This document shows positions 21,342-32,876 of a stretch of 64,000 bases of DNA, one piece after another. The DNA lies in the NCBI GenBank assembly GCA_003255065.1, contig QAOA01008735.1, positions 745,832 through 809,831 on the forward strand, read 5' to 3'. The position numbers and the translations under genes are program-made. Position 1 is the first letter of the stretch. Each line of letters starts with the position of its first letter. The DNA is from Cercis canadensis (Eukaryota; Streptophyta; Magnoliopsida; Fabales; Fabaceae). The notes under the pieces were generated by a model that was not told where the DNA came from, ran no database searches, and saw only the letters and a list, made by a program, of their open reading frames with translations.

Positions 21342-23949
21342 GGATATAAAAATTTCAAGATTTAACTTGGTTTTCAATTGTAACATAAGCTTGGGGCTAA
21401 GGCTATTCAGAAATGGTTGAGAGCTGGACCTTTAAAACATTCAAATGATTAATAAGAGTTGTCATATCTCTGTGTAGTCAGGTGGAAGATGATTGGTTGT
21501 TTTACATGAAGATAATGTGCAAGTTGACTGTGGAGGTGATTGGTGCTCCAAACTTCCTTCCTTTTAATTTATGTAATTATTGATATTTTTTTCTCATACA
21601 AGTAAATGCCGTGCAGATTAGGACAGTATTGAACTTGATACACGTGCTCCACTTCCCCTTGATGAGTAACAAGACAGCATTTTGTTGAAAGACCATCTAC
21701 TGCCGGTAAATTGAAGTCCTTGTAAGTGTTTGTGTAGTGTTTGATTGTTCTTTCTGATGTACTTATGTCCAATCTAACACTGAATCTGAAGTATCGGAAG
21801 TTATTTCTGTTCTTTTTTTTTTTGCTCTGTTTGAGAAATGCAAGATAATAAATTGAAAATTTCTTAGTCAATTGTACCTACCTCATGATACTTCTTTTTT
21901 GCATGNAAGATAATAAATTGAAAATTTCTTTGTCAATTGTACCTACCTCATGATACTTCTTTTTTGCATGTTTAGTTTAATCATTAGTTTGATGATACTT
22001 TTTTGATTTATGCTTATACAACTATGAACTCGACTTCTTTTCAATGCAGGCGCAAAATTGCCTCGTATATGAACTTATTGCATATATTTGATTTTAAATC
22101 TTCTAAAAACAAGAATAAGTGAAAGCTTATAAGATTTAGCCATTAAACATATGGTAGCAACTAAGATGAAGGTGTTTTCAGAAATTATTAGTAAACCTTA
22201 GGCACCTAAAGCTGTGCATTAAAGTGGGCTTGATTAATGTGCTGATCTAACAGACAGGTGATCCCGAAGGGCCAAAAGAAGAAAAAAACAAGAGAAGAGG
22301 GTTGACCCTGAAATTATGTATGCCTCTGATTGATGTTTCTCTTACCATACTCTTCCTTGATCATATCCAATAGGTGTATTGCTACCATATGCCCAGTTTT
22401 AGCTCCCCGTTTTCTGGGGGAAAGGGAGAGGGTTGGGGAAGGACATCAGTTTTTTCTTTGTATATCTACAAAATGCATATCAGGATCTTGTCTTATCATA
22501 AGATCTTTATAAACTTAGATGTTGAACTTTTAATTGATATTGCCTCCTGTAGGTATAGTCTGTGTCTGATTCAGCACAACCACCTGAGACAATTTGTTTC
22601 TTCTTTATGGCACTCAGCTTCTCAGTGCTCGGGACATGGCCCAAAAGACAGTCATGGCACAGGATCAGGATCAAATTGTCTATAGCACTGACAAGGACTT
22701 TCTTGAGCAAGAGTATAAAGCTCGTGCAGGAGGATAAAACATTTCAGGGAATAGTGACATCAGATTAAGAAAAATTGACTGTTATATTGGTGAAGCTCCA
22801 TTTCTCGCCTTCTTTCAGTACACTAAAATTGACAATACTGGACTACACACATATGTAATTTCCATGACATTGCATCATAATGGCACTATGTCTCTGCACT
22901 GATTGGTTCATAATCGTATTGTTGTTTCAGGGGCTCAAACTCTCCATATGCCACCTGTTTATCGCCTATGCTACCTTCTTGGGAAGCAGTAGATGCGGTC
23001 CTGGTGAAATTGAAGCAATAGAAGGTGGATTCTGCAATCTCTCAGATTCCCGCTTCTATAGATGCTTATGAAAAAGTACCAAATAGCATGAATATGTACC
23101 CTACTAGGAGTTTATTTGTTCAGATACACTAACATCACTATTGTGTCAACAGGGTGAAAATTTCCCTTGGACAAACAGATACGTTTTTATTGGCATGGCC
23201 TTTCTGTTGTATAAAACTTAACACACAATTTTAAGTTTGTTAGTGCCTCGAGCTCGAATACTCTTGTATCAAGGAGGTATGATTGAGAATAATACTAGGT
23301 GACATGGGTTATATAGTTCAATTAAATAGCTAAGTGATAGCAATGTTTCTATTATTTAATCATATTTGACGATTAATATAGATAAGAAATGGGCTTGATC
23401 AGTTGTTCTTCGTTAATCTGCGACATCTTTTACATGCGTACTATTTATATCAGTGGATTGTGATTACAAGGCTCCTTTCTAGAGTTATATATGCACTTGA
23501 TTTAGCGATCAAGGAAAAAAGGAAAAGGCAGCATTAAAAGTTTTAAAGTGTGCTTCTAATTGAATACAAAAACAAAACAAAACAAAAAAAAAAACAAAAA
23601 CTTAAATTCTGAAGGGATCCTTGAATTAAAACAACGGTCGATACATTTGGAGAGTTGTGAGCTTTCAAAAGGTGCCACAAAACCTGGTATACGATATCTG
23701 TTCTAGCATGTAGGGAGTCTATCTGAACTTCCATTCAGCAAAGCAATCAAATTTAAGTTGTCTGCGGCAAAAATGGTTCTTGATACAAAATTTCTTTATA
23801 TAATCAAAACAAAAAATAGACCCTAAAAAATCATGCAATTTCTTTTCATTAATTATCATAATTGGACTAAACACAATCTGCAGCCATATGAGAAATCACT
23901 CTACACCCTAAAACAAAAGAAAATCGGGGGTAATTAGAAAAACTATTCT
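21342..23949. other. Intergenic stretch between PPR and GNA1
   Basis: The interval has 2.6 kb with 3' ends on both sides (convergent genes). It holds the contig-join duplication at 21842-21970. Open frames at 22374-22685 and 22562-22768 are on overlapping frames, with no domain recognised. Nothing else is seen. Confidence 0.4.
21842..21970. repeat. 64-bp duplication flanking N at 21906 (unmerged contig ends)
   Basis: Positions 21842-21905 and 21907-21970 are identical but for one base and are separated by the N. The geometry is the same as at 12112. Confidence 0.85.
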
Positions 23950-24423
23950 TCAAACGAAATACTTGATCATCTGAACTTCTTTTTGCTTGAAGCCACATTT
24001 CTCGTAGAAAACCCTGTTCTCATGGCTGCAATCAAGAATTACCTTATAGCACCCCATTGAATGAGCATGATCTGTGAGGAACTTGATTATTTTCTTTCCC
24101 AATTGCTTCCCACGAGCACTGGAATCAACAACGACATCCTCAATATGCCCAACCTTGCCACAATTCCTCAAGAATTTCTTCTCAATGAATATTGCCCCTG
24201 TCGCAATAATCTTCCCAGAAAGCTCATCCTCTATGACACAAACAACATGGTCATCCCCAAGGGAACTGAGCTCTCGAAATCGATCCTCAAATACATTGTT
24301 AGATACAGAATCACAAACACTAAGCTGTTGTAGTAATTCTATGAAACATTTGCCGTAGTCTGAGACCTCTAATTTTCGAACTCTAAACTTTTGTTCTTCA
24401 CCTGGTAAGTTACTGTTTTGCAT
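23950..24423 (-). CDS. GNA1: Glucosamine 6-phosphate N-acetyltransferase
   Basis: Single coding exon, 157 residues from the ATG at 24421-24423. The enzyme transfers acetyl from acetyl-CoA to glucosamine 6-phosphate on the route to UDP-GlcNAc, used for protein N-glycosylation and GPI anchors; in plants it acts at the ER or cytosol. GNAT-fold features are FRVRKLEVSDYGKCFIELL (start of domain), GDDHVVCVIEDELSGKIIATG, GHIEDVVVDSSARGKQLGKK with the acetyl-CoA pyrophosphate loop R104-G105-K106-Q107-L108-G109, CYKVILDCSHENRVFYEKCGF and the terminal QMIKYFV. Length fits the Arabidopsis protein (149). An in-frame ATG at 24474 would add 17 residues, but the bases CTTTTCAG just downstream of it on this strand look like a splice acceptor, so I take the inner ATG and infer a leader intron. 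It is divergent from ISCA2. Confidence 0.93.
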   Translation of the reverse strand: MQNSNLPGEEQKFRVRKLEVSDYGKCFIELLQQLSVCDSVSNNVFEDRFRELSSLGDDHVVCVIEDELSGKIIATGAIFIEKKFLRNCGKVGHIEDVVVDSSARGKQLGKKIIKFLTDHAHSMGCYKVILDCSHENRVFYEKCGFKQKEVQMIKYFV

Positions 24424-25006
24424 CTTCTCCGGTGCCACTTCAATTTGATAAAAGTTGTTAACTGAAAAGTTCATCCAAACCAACAAGAAAATATGAACAA
24501 AATGAGTAACATTGCATTAGCAGCGGTTCATAGCTTTAACAAATCGGAAATTATTCTGTGAAATCCAAATTCTCCACATCTGTAATAAATCGGAGATTTT
24601 TCTTTTATTCATGAATTAGGGAGAGAGAAATTTGGTGGAGCGAGATTGGAAAGTTTACACTTTCTTACCTTTTTCTCAGCAACCAAACAGAACAAATCAC
24701 GTTGATCGAGCAAAGGAGGAATTTTTAGTTTCTTAGATATATTAAGATTTCTCATTTTAATTTTTTCATATTTTATCGGAAATGACTTAATTACCTTTCA
24801 CCCGTTAGATCTTTTATCTGATGAGGTGGCCGAATCTAGACCGTTAATTTCAGTAACTAGAAGGGTCCAATCTAAGACACAACACAAGGCAGTGCGGAGC
24901 GGAGCCCCGTCATTTTGGAATAAATGGCTCTGTAACATAAAGCACTGTGCATTTTGCGATCAATGGTTTGCTGTGAAAAAGAAAGGAAGGGAAGAAAGCC
25001 ATAGCC
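24424..25006. promoter_or_regulatory. Divergent promoter region, GNA1 / ISCA2
   Basis: 583 bases separate the two start codons, facing away from each other. A possible leader-intron acceptor of GNA1 lies near 24465 on minus. The rest is presumably both promoters. The open frame at 24826-25071 overlaps the ISCA2 start in another frame and is dismissed. Confidence 0.45.
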
Positions 25007-28006
25007 ATGCAGGGTTCGCTGATTCGACGCCTTTCTCCTTATTTCATAGCTCGAATTCGACAGAACCATAAGCTTCTAAGCTCTGCTTCTGCTCTTCACC
25101 ATGCCCCTTCCTCATCTCCATCTTCGTCTTCTTCCGTTGAACCTGTTCATATGACTGACAATTTCATTCGAGTATGCTCTCTGCTCTATCAATAAGAATA
25201 TTATTACTTCTTTGCCATTTTATGATTGTTTGGAAAATTTTTCCAGCTTCTGACATACTAGAATTCTGTATTAATTTATGCTTGCGTTTTGCTTATCATT
25301 AAATTTTGGATCCAATTAAGTTTATTTGCATTTTATTACTTGTGCCGATGAAACCAAGCGGAAACAAAAATTCATGCCTGAAAAAATAAAATTGTTGCCT
25401 TGGGGGAGAGGAAGCCGAGGCATAGCATTTAAAATCCAGTCTAGGGAATATGTGCATCTGCAAACATCTATACAAAAGCTTGGAATGAAGGAAGCTAGGG
25501 GAAACTCTTATGAGGGAATGAAGAGTGTGGCAACAACAATGTTGATGAAAACTTCTTCCAATATGCTTTTGATGACAGAATTCGTTAGCAAATTTTAAGA
25601 GCTGAAGGAAGAGGTATTGTAATTAGAAAGAAAAACTCCAAATGAAAACTTGACTTTGATGTGTAGTACAGTTATAAGCACGGGATGTTAGTCCTCTGCT
25701 TTGTTATTTGTATGGTTCCATTAAGTTCACCTTGATTTCTGTTTGAGAAGTGAAAAATTGGGTTTCAACTATTAAGGTGCTTTACATCAAATATCAGCAA
25801 ACTACTGAATTATTTGCTTCACACATAATATGCTATTCTGGAGCAACACACAAACACAACACACTGCTATTAGGTTCTTGGAAGTTGGCATTGTCATGTC
25901 AAAACATGAAACTTGTCTCCAACTCCTTGTCCATGAATATAATAGCTTTTTCCCTTTCTTTCACCTGCAACTAATGGAAGCTACTACTTATTAATCAATG
26001 TTGTTCAGGAGTGGTTAACAAGTGGCATCAAATTATTAAATTTCTTTCCACAATTACCCTCACTTTGATTATTGGAAACTATAATAAAAACATGCTATTT
26101 GTTTGGAAACATATATGAAGGAGTTATTTAAGCATGACTGACTCAACCTGAAAACTTGGGCTATTTTAAACAAAAAGAAACTTGTAACTCTCCAACTAAG
26201 GTATTCCTGCAAGATTCCTTCTCTGTAAAGATCTTGTTGACAATGATGATTAATTAAAATATGTGGGAAATACATCACAAAACTCTCTAGTCATGATTGG
26301 TCCATTATGATATGCTAATGTTTTATGAAATTGTCAAATCCACACCTGGTTTGATTGATGGCACTTCTATCCCATCCTCATATTTTCGTTAAATGCATGT
26401 CCGGAGTTATATGTCATTACATTTAATAAATGCCAACCACTTATGTATCTTATTTGATGTGTAACAGAGAATGAAGGAAATGGAAGCTGGTGAATCATCA
26501 GCAGATGGAAAAAAACTTCGTTTGAGTGTAGAAACTGGTGGATGTTCCGGGTTCCAGTATGTTTTTAATCTGGATGACAGAGTCAACTCAGATGACAGGT
26601 CTCACCATTACCCAGTGAAATTTCACACATGATGTCCTTGCTGTTTGTGTACCATGCATGTATATGCTAAGCACTTGGTTTTTACAACTTCTCTTCTTTC
26701 ATTGACAGAGTTTTTGAGAAGGAAGGAGTTCAACTGGTTGTTGATGATATATCATATGATTTTGTAAAAGGAGCTACTGTTGATTATGTTGAGGAGCTAA
26801 TCCGTTCAGCTTTCGTAGTAAGCCAAGCACTCTTGTTATTGTTTATAAACTGTTATATTTGCTCAAAACTATCTTCATTTTCATTCTTTTGCACCTCACC
26901 TATATTGCAACATGGTATTTTATAGTTATAGTAGTATAGTAGTAATCTGGGAAGATTGTTTCCTAAAATGTATTCTCCTTGGAACATTTTCCTAATAATT
27001 GTAGTAATTTGCATCCAATTCCTATTAACTACAGTCATTTACATCCTATTATCTAGTTACATGCTGAAATCTGAGGAACTTAGTGAGTTACTGATACTAG
27101 CAAAGCACCTTTACAACTGCATGCATATGGTACAAGGGACCCTGAGGACAGCCTCTGCTAGGAAATGTTCATATCAATAACTAGCACTGATTTGCATATG
27201 TGTAATGATGAAATGAAAGATAATTTGAATTGGAGAGAATTAGGAACACGGATCACAGTCATATTCAGGTTCAGACTAGAATCTGAGAATTGAGGTTACG
27301 TCATAAGGTTAGTAACTTAGTTGGAGAAACATCAAGTTCTCTAAATAGTTATGAGTGATTTTCTTATCAATTAAGCAATGCTATTAGATGCCCTAAACAT
27401 ACTAAAATTTTAAGAAGGCTTATTGGTAGTTTTGGTCCCCTTTTTTTACCGAGTCAGTCCCCTATTTTTAAAACTCAACGATTTGGTCCCTGTATTTTAA
27501 TGAGTTTGGCAGTTTTAGTCCTCCCATTAGTCAACCTAATGGTCAACCAAATGGCATGCTAATGTAGCATAGATATCTCTATGCCACATCAGCATGGATA
27601 ACAATAAAAAAATAATTTATACGTGCCACATAAGCATGCCGTTAGGTTGACTAATGGAAGGACTAAAACTGCCAAACTCACTAAAATACAGGGATCAAAT
27701 CGTTGAGTTTTAAAAATGGGGGACTGACTCGTAGGTCTCACTAAAACAAGGAGACCAAAACCGCCAATAAGCCTTTCAAGAAGTATCCTATGTGGGCCCT
27801 ATTATTCAGTAAGAGGCAGCCTTGAATAATTTCACGGCCTTTTTTGTATTCATTATTTCATGGTGACATGTTTAAGGTTTAGTAGCATCATTTAGGTATT
27901 TCCGACAATAAATTTACAGTCAATTTCTGGTCTCATGCAGGTGACCGAAAACCCCAGTGCAGTTGGTGGTTGTAGTTGCAAGAGTTCTTTCATGGTAAAA
28001 CAGTAG
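25007..28006 (+). CDS. ISCA2: Mitochondrial iron-sulfur assembly protein, ISCA2 type
   Basis: Four exons: 25007-25171, 26468-26598, 26709-26817 and 27941-28006, giving 156 residues. It is an A-type Fe-S carrier needed in mitochondria for 4Fe-4S cluster maturation, where ISCA1 and ISCA2 are known to act together. The first 45 residues are basic and Ser-rich without acids, a mitochondrial presequence. The domain shows [15 protein letters not shown], then [17 protein letters not shown] with ligand Cys81, then [20 protein letters not shown], and ends [21 protein letters not shown] with Cys146 and Cys148. All three conserved cysteines are present. It corresponds to Arabidopsis At5g03905. Intron 1 (1.3 kb) has a 90-codon frame without features; intron 3 carries a MITE at 27417-27773. 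It is convergent with RPL10a. Confidence 0.93.
27417..27773. mobile_element. Mutator-type MITE with about 150-bp inverted arms, in ISCA2 intron 3
   Basis: The 357-base element begins GGCTTATTGG and ends CCAATAAGCC. The left arm (27417 to about 27565) and the right arm (about 27630-27773) are imperfect inverted repeats sharing GGTTTTGGTC-type starts, GAGTCAGTCCCC, TTTTTAAAACTCAACGATTT, GAGTTTGGCAGTTTTAGTCC and CATTAGTCAACCTAA. Nine-base flanks TTTTAAGAA (27408-27416) and TTTCAAGAA (27774-27782) match at eight positions, the length expected of Mutator-like elements. There is no coding capacity. The transcript of the host gene would fold into a long hairpin here before splicing. Confidence 0.85.
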
Positions 28007-29310
28007 TTTTTGTGCGTGTCCCTCCTGACTCCACCCACTGTTCAGATATTTGTGGACTATTTTCTGTCAAGGTACATCATTTTTGTACCCTCACAAAATG
28101 CTTGAAACTGAAGATAAATTTATTGCTTGTATAAGGATATGAATGTAAGATGCGGTTATACCACTAATCAGTCATAAGGCATCTTCATGCCGTCTTTTCT
28201 GATATCAATGGGATTTTTTGCTGCTGTTACTTAGATAGTGACGCGAGTTAGGATTGCAAATGAGATAGGAGGGCACAGTAGGTTGCTACTTGCTAGAGTA
28301 ATCCGATAGAATGACGATGACTGTGTTCATCCATCTATTCTTAACTTTCTGCACCCTAACCACAACCATAATTGGATCCATAAGTACATTGGGAATCCAA
28401 GATGAAAATCTAACCATAGTTGTTTCTCAGATGAGCTATAACCAGGGTGGAGCGATATTAACAAGACCCGTCTAACAATAGTTGTTACACCTTGTCAGAC
28501 TGAGTGATGGCAGAATCTAAGATGTACAAAAGTAAAATAAATGGGTTCAGTGAAGCTCAAAGTGTGTCAACTCTACAAGTATGAACATATAAATAGCATC
28601 ATTTAAACCAACAAGAAAAAGTCTATGAAGTTGCTGAGTATGGAATACTCGTGAGCCAAATTCATAACTGTGTACTAAGCATGTAATCCACCTCTATTGT
28701 GCTGCAATAACTTGGCTTTTGGAACATTTTCATGGAGGAATCTATTCTAGAGGCCGGATTCGACTTTTCAACTAAATTGGAAATCGTGGTTGGTGTCAAA
28801 TTCCTTTCACCGAAACATGAGTGTTAATGAATGCTTATAACGCAAACATCAAGATCAACTATCATCAGAGCGAAAGGAAACTACATTTGCCACCTTACGG
28901 TTTTAGCAATATTATTTCGATCCAAATGTCAATCAAATGAGGCATATTAAGTTATTAACTAGCGTTTTGGTTAAAAATCATTGACTAAAAATTGTCACAA
29001 GAGCAAAGGGCTTCTCAATTCGTTTAGACACCCACGCACACTTGCCTTTCCTGTAGATATAATTTGGTAAAACATACATAGTATCTAAAAGCAGAAAATC
29101 TAAAATTTAGGGGCCGACATATAACAGCCAGATAAGCAGATGTAGAGATAATTTTTATATGAATCATCAACACCACCAAAATAAACAAGTGTCAACATCG
29201 AACAAAATTGAAATCAAAAGAATCTGAAGGAAATTATAAAGAGCGGCATCAACTGTTCCCAAGAAAGCCTCGTTTACACCATGCTATGTTCGAATCAGAA
29301 GTAAATGGAT
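28007..29310. other. Convergent 3' intergenic stretch, ISCA2 / RPL10a
   Basis: 1.3 kb between two stop codons. It holds both 3' UTRs. I recognise no further gene or repeat. Confidence 0.4.
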
Positions 29311-32242
29311 CTAAAATACGCGGATTGCACTCCCCATAGTACTTTTCAGGTATAAGCACCTCACCTATTTTTCAAGTAAACAAAAGAGAATGAGCGAGAT
29401 TAATTACCAAGAAAGCATAATAGTAAAAAAAACAACCAAGCAATTTCCCAAACTCCTAGTCAGTTTCAACAAGTTTATCTCTGCAGTTATAGATATCTTA
29501 TTGGTCAACCCATTAGTTTCCTTGAAGCTTGACAAATTTTTCCTTTCATGACTTAGTTTCCTGATGAAGTTTTTCAAGAAACTACTTTCACAGCTATAAA
29601 CAGAACCTTTAAAACCTACTATTCTCATGGCCAACAAAAGACCCGCAATTCTAACTGGTAAAAACTCTCCCTAACTCGGAGTTCATAAATTTCAACAAAT
29701 CCCAACAAGCATATATCAGCAAATTGCGAAGGCTTTTTGTGATCAAAGCATTTAGCAGTAACTGTTAACATACACCGGAATACCCCATTAGTGTTTATAC
29801 CTCAATTTACAGCAGAGTGATCAGTATTAAATATTTTCTTATTGATAAATAACACAAAGGCACACTTAGAGACACTTAATTCCTAGTATTATTCCCATCA
29901 CTGCTTTTAAAGGGAAGGGAAGGAAGATATATTAGACCCAAAATTCATTGGATTTAAATAACTTACACCTGAAATCTTTAATACTCAAATAGCTAGACAC
30001 ATAACCAAAGGTCTCTGAACTTACATTTTGCCAATTCTTCTTCAATAAGGAAACAAGGAAATTGACACTCATTTGTACATTCTGGAAAATCTGCTTCTCC
30101 TCCATTGTGCAGTTTCCAACAGCAACACCCATACAAAGAACCTTCTTAAGTTGAAACTTCACCATAGCTTTTGTTTCATTAACTTTCGACTCCAAGGATT
30201 CCTGATGAGTCACTAATGTTGGAAACTTACCTGCATTCATGTGCTTCAAATATAATACCATAATATGGATCCAAAAATGTGAAGAATGAAGTTTCATCTA
30301 TCATAAGTAGCCTTGAATATAATATAAGGATTACAACAAATTCCTAGGCATCAGAGTTCAAACAAGTGATTCATTAGCCAAGTTTCCGAAACCTTAGGAC
30401 CAGAGAGTCACACAATGATCAATCAGATGAAATTAAGCAATTGCTAGAAACATAAATTTCTCGAATAAGGACCACCACGCTGAACAAAAAGAATTAGGCC
30501 AGTTTGACTACAGTAATCCTTAGTATCACCATCTGATTAATGTTTACTATCCCCTAGCCAAAATTACTTCCGAATAAAGAAAATATTGATCAAGAAATTA
30601 TCCCTCATGCATCTAATAAAAAAACAATTGTAAGTATTCCTTGTATAAGACCATATCAAAACCTTCTTAGCATGCTGCCAATGAAGCCAAAAGAACAACC
30701 CTTTTTCAGCCTGAACAGTAACAACTTTGGGGCCAAGCAGAACAAAAGAGAGAAGTATTGAAATAGTCCTAATGATTGTACCGAGATAGGACATTTAGGG
30801 GCACCAATATTGTAGAAATGAAGCTAAGCTACTTGCCTGCCTTGTTTAAGCCAGGGCCCAAAAGACGAGGAATTTGCTTGATGACAGCTTCAGATGCTAG
30901 AAAAGCATGATACTTCTTAGCAAGCTTCTTGACAAGTTTCTTGTTTTTATTAAGTTTTTTCAGCGCTTCCACATCCATGTAGTCCAGCCCTATTTTTTCT
31001 GCCTGCAGTAGACAAGACATAAAGATCATGTAAATTACAAAACCTCATAAATACCAAGTAATATATTCTCCCTTTAATCAATAAGAGACTCCAACAAAAT
31101 AATTGTTAGATGAGCAACAACATGCATGCAGCATATCATAGACTAAGTAAATTAAAATCAATTGCAAAATTTGTGTTATATGTTAGTTCAGCTGACATCC
31201 ATGTATTTGTTATAAAGCTCAATGTCAACATCATCGCTACAGGTACACAAAATGTCCCAATATGAATGATCATAATGAATATTATCTGGAATAAATGATT
31301 TTTATCTCTCTATGTCCCATTTTGGAATATATTATACATTGTGAGACAGAGAGAGAAGTGATTATGAACCACTTCACAGTACAAGAAATAAGAACAGTCT
31401 CCGCTATGATACAGAAAGAACAAAAAGAAAAAGAATGATAGAATGAGTTATTAACCTCTTCCACATGCTGAGCATCACCAAGCATGCAAATCTTCATCTT
31501 AGGGCGAGGAATATGAGGAAGCCTAACAGAGCCACTGAAACGCTTGTCTTTCTGAGGATCATAATTCTTCAATCCAATTTGCAGCTCAATGGTCTCAGTA
31601 AAATTACGTTTCTTCTCCTTTGAATTAGTAACAACCTGGGAGATGGCCTCTCTCAGTGCATCACTTTGTAGCTTACTGCCAGCAAAACAGGACAATAAAT
31701 TAAGGATAAAGTTACAGTGATTCCAAAGAGAAAATTGTCTTTCCTAACACCCTTTATCTCAGTTTAGACAATTTCAAGCACACAACTGGCCTAATATATG
31801 ATGCTCAGGATTGCGCTAACCTATTTTTCCTGTTTTTCGTTTCTTCTACGATAAAATTTACATGCACAATTAAGTACAAACTATGGGCTATAGCCATGGA
31901 CGCCGAATAACCAAAACACTCGAAAATATTCTCCAAAAAAAAAGAGAGAGGTAGCATATAGTATCCATAACCAACGAACACCATTTTGTAATCGCAAAAC
32001 AGCTATAGGGAAAAAATTAGGATTAAACTGCCCCGAGAATAAACAAATTAAGCACTCCAACCTAAAGGCAAACACTGGATTCACATTGTCACTTGTAGCA
32101 TTTGATGGCCCTTACTTTTGCTTTTGCTTGTCTCAGCGAAAGCAATGTAAGTTCTGTAAAACGTTGCATCAAACAATGCCTAGAAAAATCTGATAAAAAA
32201 TTATTTAACAAAAACAAATAAATAGATTTGATGTTACCTCAT
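29311..32242 (-). CDS. RPL10A: 60S ribosomal protein L10a (uL1)
   Basis: Five exons (minus): 32238-32242 (five coding bases, ATGAG), 31456-31675, 30837-31002, 30025-30230 and 29311-29364, giving 216 residues, the usual plant length. It forms the L1 stalk of the large cytosolic ribosomal subunit near the E site. Diagnostic parts are [131 protein letters not shown] and end GSAIRVF. The third intron (30231-30836) starts AG|GCAAGT, a GC donor; no GT alternative restores the LNKAGKFPTL junction. A non-coding first exon lies about 32400-32510, with a leader intron ending just above 32285. A telo-box lies in the first exon. Confidence 0.95.
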
Positions 32243-32493
32243 GGTAAGACGAATGTGCTTTCAACGGCTCAAGCAAAGATTACTCTGCAATTTAGAAAAA
32301 ACAAATTATGAATAAAACAAAATTGCGTTATAACTAAGCACTGGATCCCCATGAAATGTCGAATTAGTGTGAAGAAGAAGAAGAGGAAGAGAGCGAACCT
32401 TAAGTATAGATAGAGTACCCTCGCGGGACTTGAAGTTCGAGCGCTGCAACTGGGAGACGGCGGGAAGTAATCGTCAGCGCACTGCTCGTAATA

Positions 32494-32501
32494 AAACCCT
32501 A
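32494..32501 (+). promoter_or_regulatory. Telo-box of the RPL10a promoter/leader
   Basis: AAACCCTA at 32494-32501 lies near the likely transcription start of RPL10a. Telo-boxes are typical of plant ribosomal-protein genes and support coordinated expression in growing cells. A TATA-like TATATTATTTTTTTAAAAG lies just upstream on the minus strand (about 32507-32526). Confidence 0.55.
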
Positions 32502-32529
32502 GACGGACTTTTAAAAAAATAATATAACA

Positions 32530-32876
32530 TTTAATTACTCTCGGTCCTATAGTTCGACCCAAAATCCAAATAGGTTTTTATAGTTGATTTTCATCTAAAT
32601 CTGTTTTTATATTTTTAAATTGGTCTAATTAAACTCCAGCATGCAGTCTCACTAATAACACCGTTTATGACTGCAATTGGCAGCCTTATTGTTTTGCCCA
32701 TTTCATCAAACACGTCAAATGCAAGAATTGCATCATCGTAAGCACCATTATTAGGATCATTAAGATTGATGGTAAGAATTTAATTGGACCATTTTAAAAG
32801 TATAAAGACTTATTTAGATGAAAATGAACTAAAAATCTAGATTTTTGCTTAAATTATAGGAAAAAAAAAAATTAAA
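32530..32876. mobile_element. MITE with about 100-bp inverted arms, directly upstream of RPL10a
   Basis: The left arm from 32530 and the right arm ending at about 32876 are imperfect inverted repeats: TTTAATT, CCTATAxTT, TTTTCATCTAAAT, TTTTATAxTTTTAAA and TGGTCxAATTAAA occur in the same order in both. Total is about 347 bases with no coding capacity. The structure resembles Mutator-type MITEs, but no clear target-site duplication was found, so the exact ends are approximate. Confidence 0.65.

Noticed and set aside
22374-22768. Overlapping open frames after the PPR gene
   Set aside because: Two plus-strand frames and one minus-strand frame overlap in the same place and none has a domain; probably 3' flank.
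25326-25598. 90-codon frame in ISCA2 intron 1
   Set aside because: It lies inside an intron supported by a complete ISCA2 model and has no known motif.
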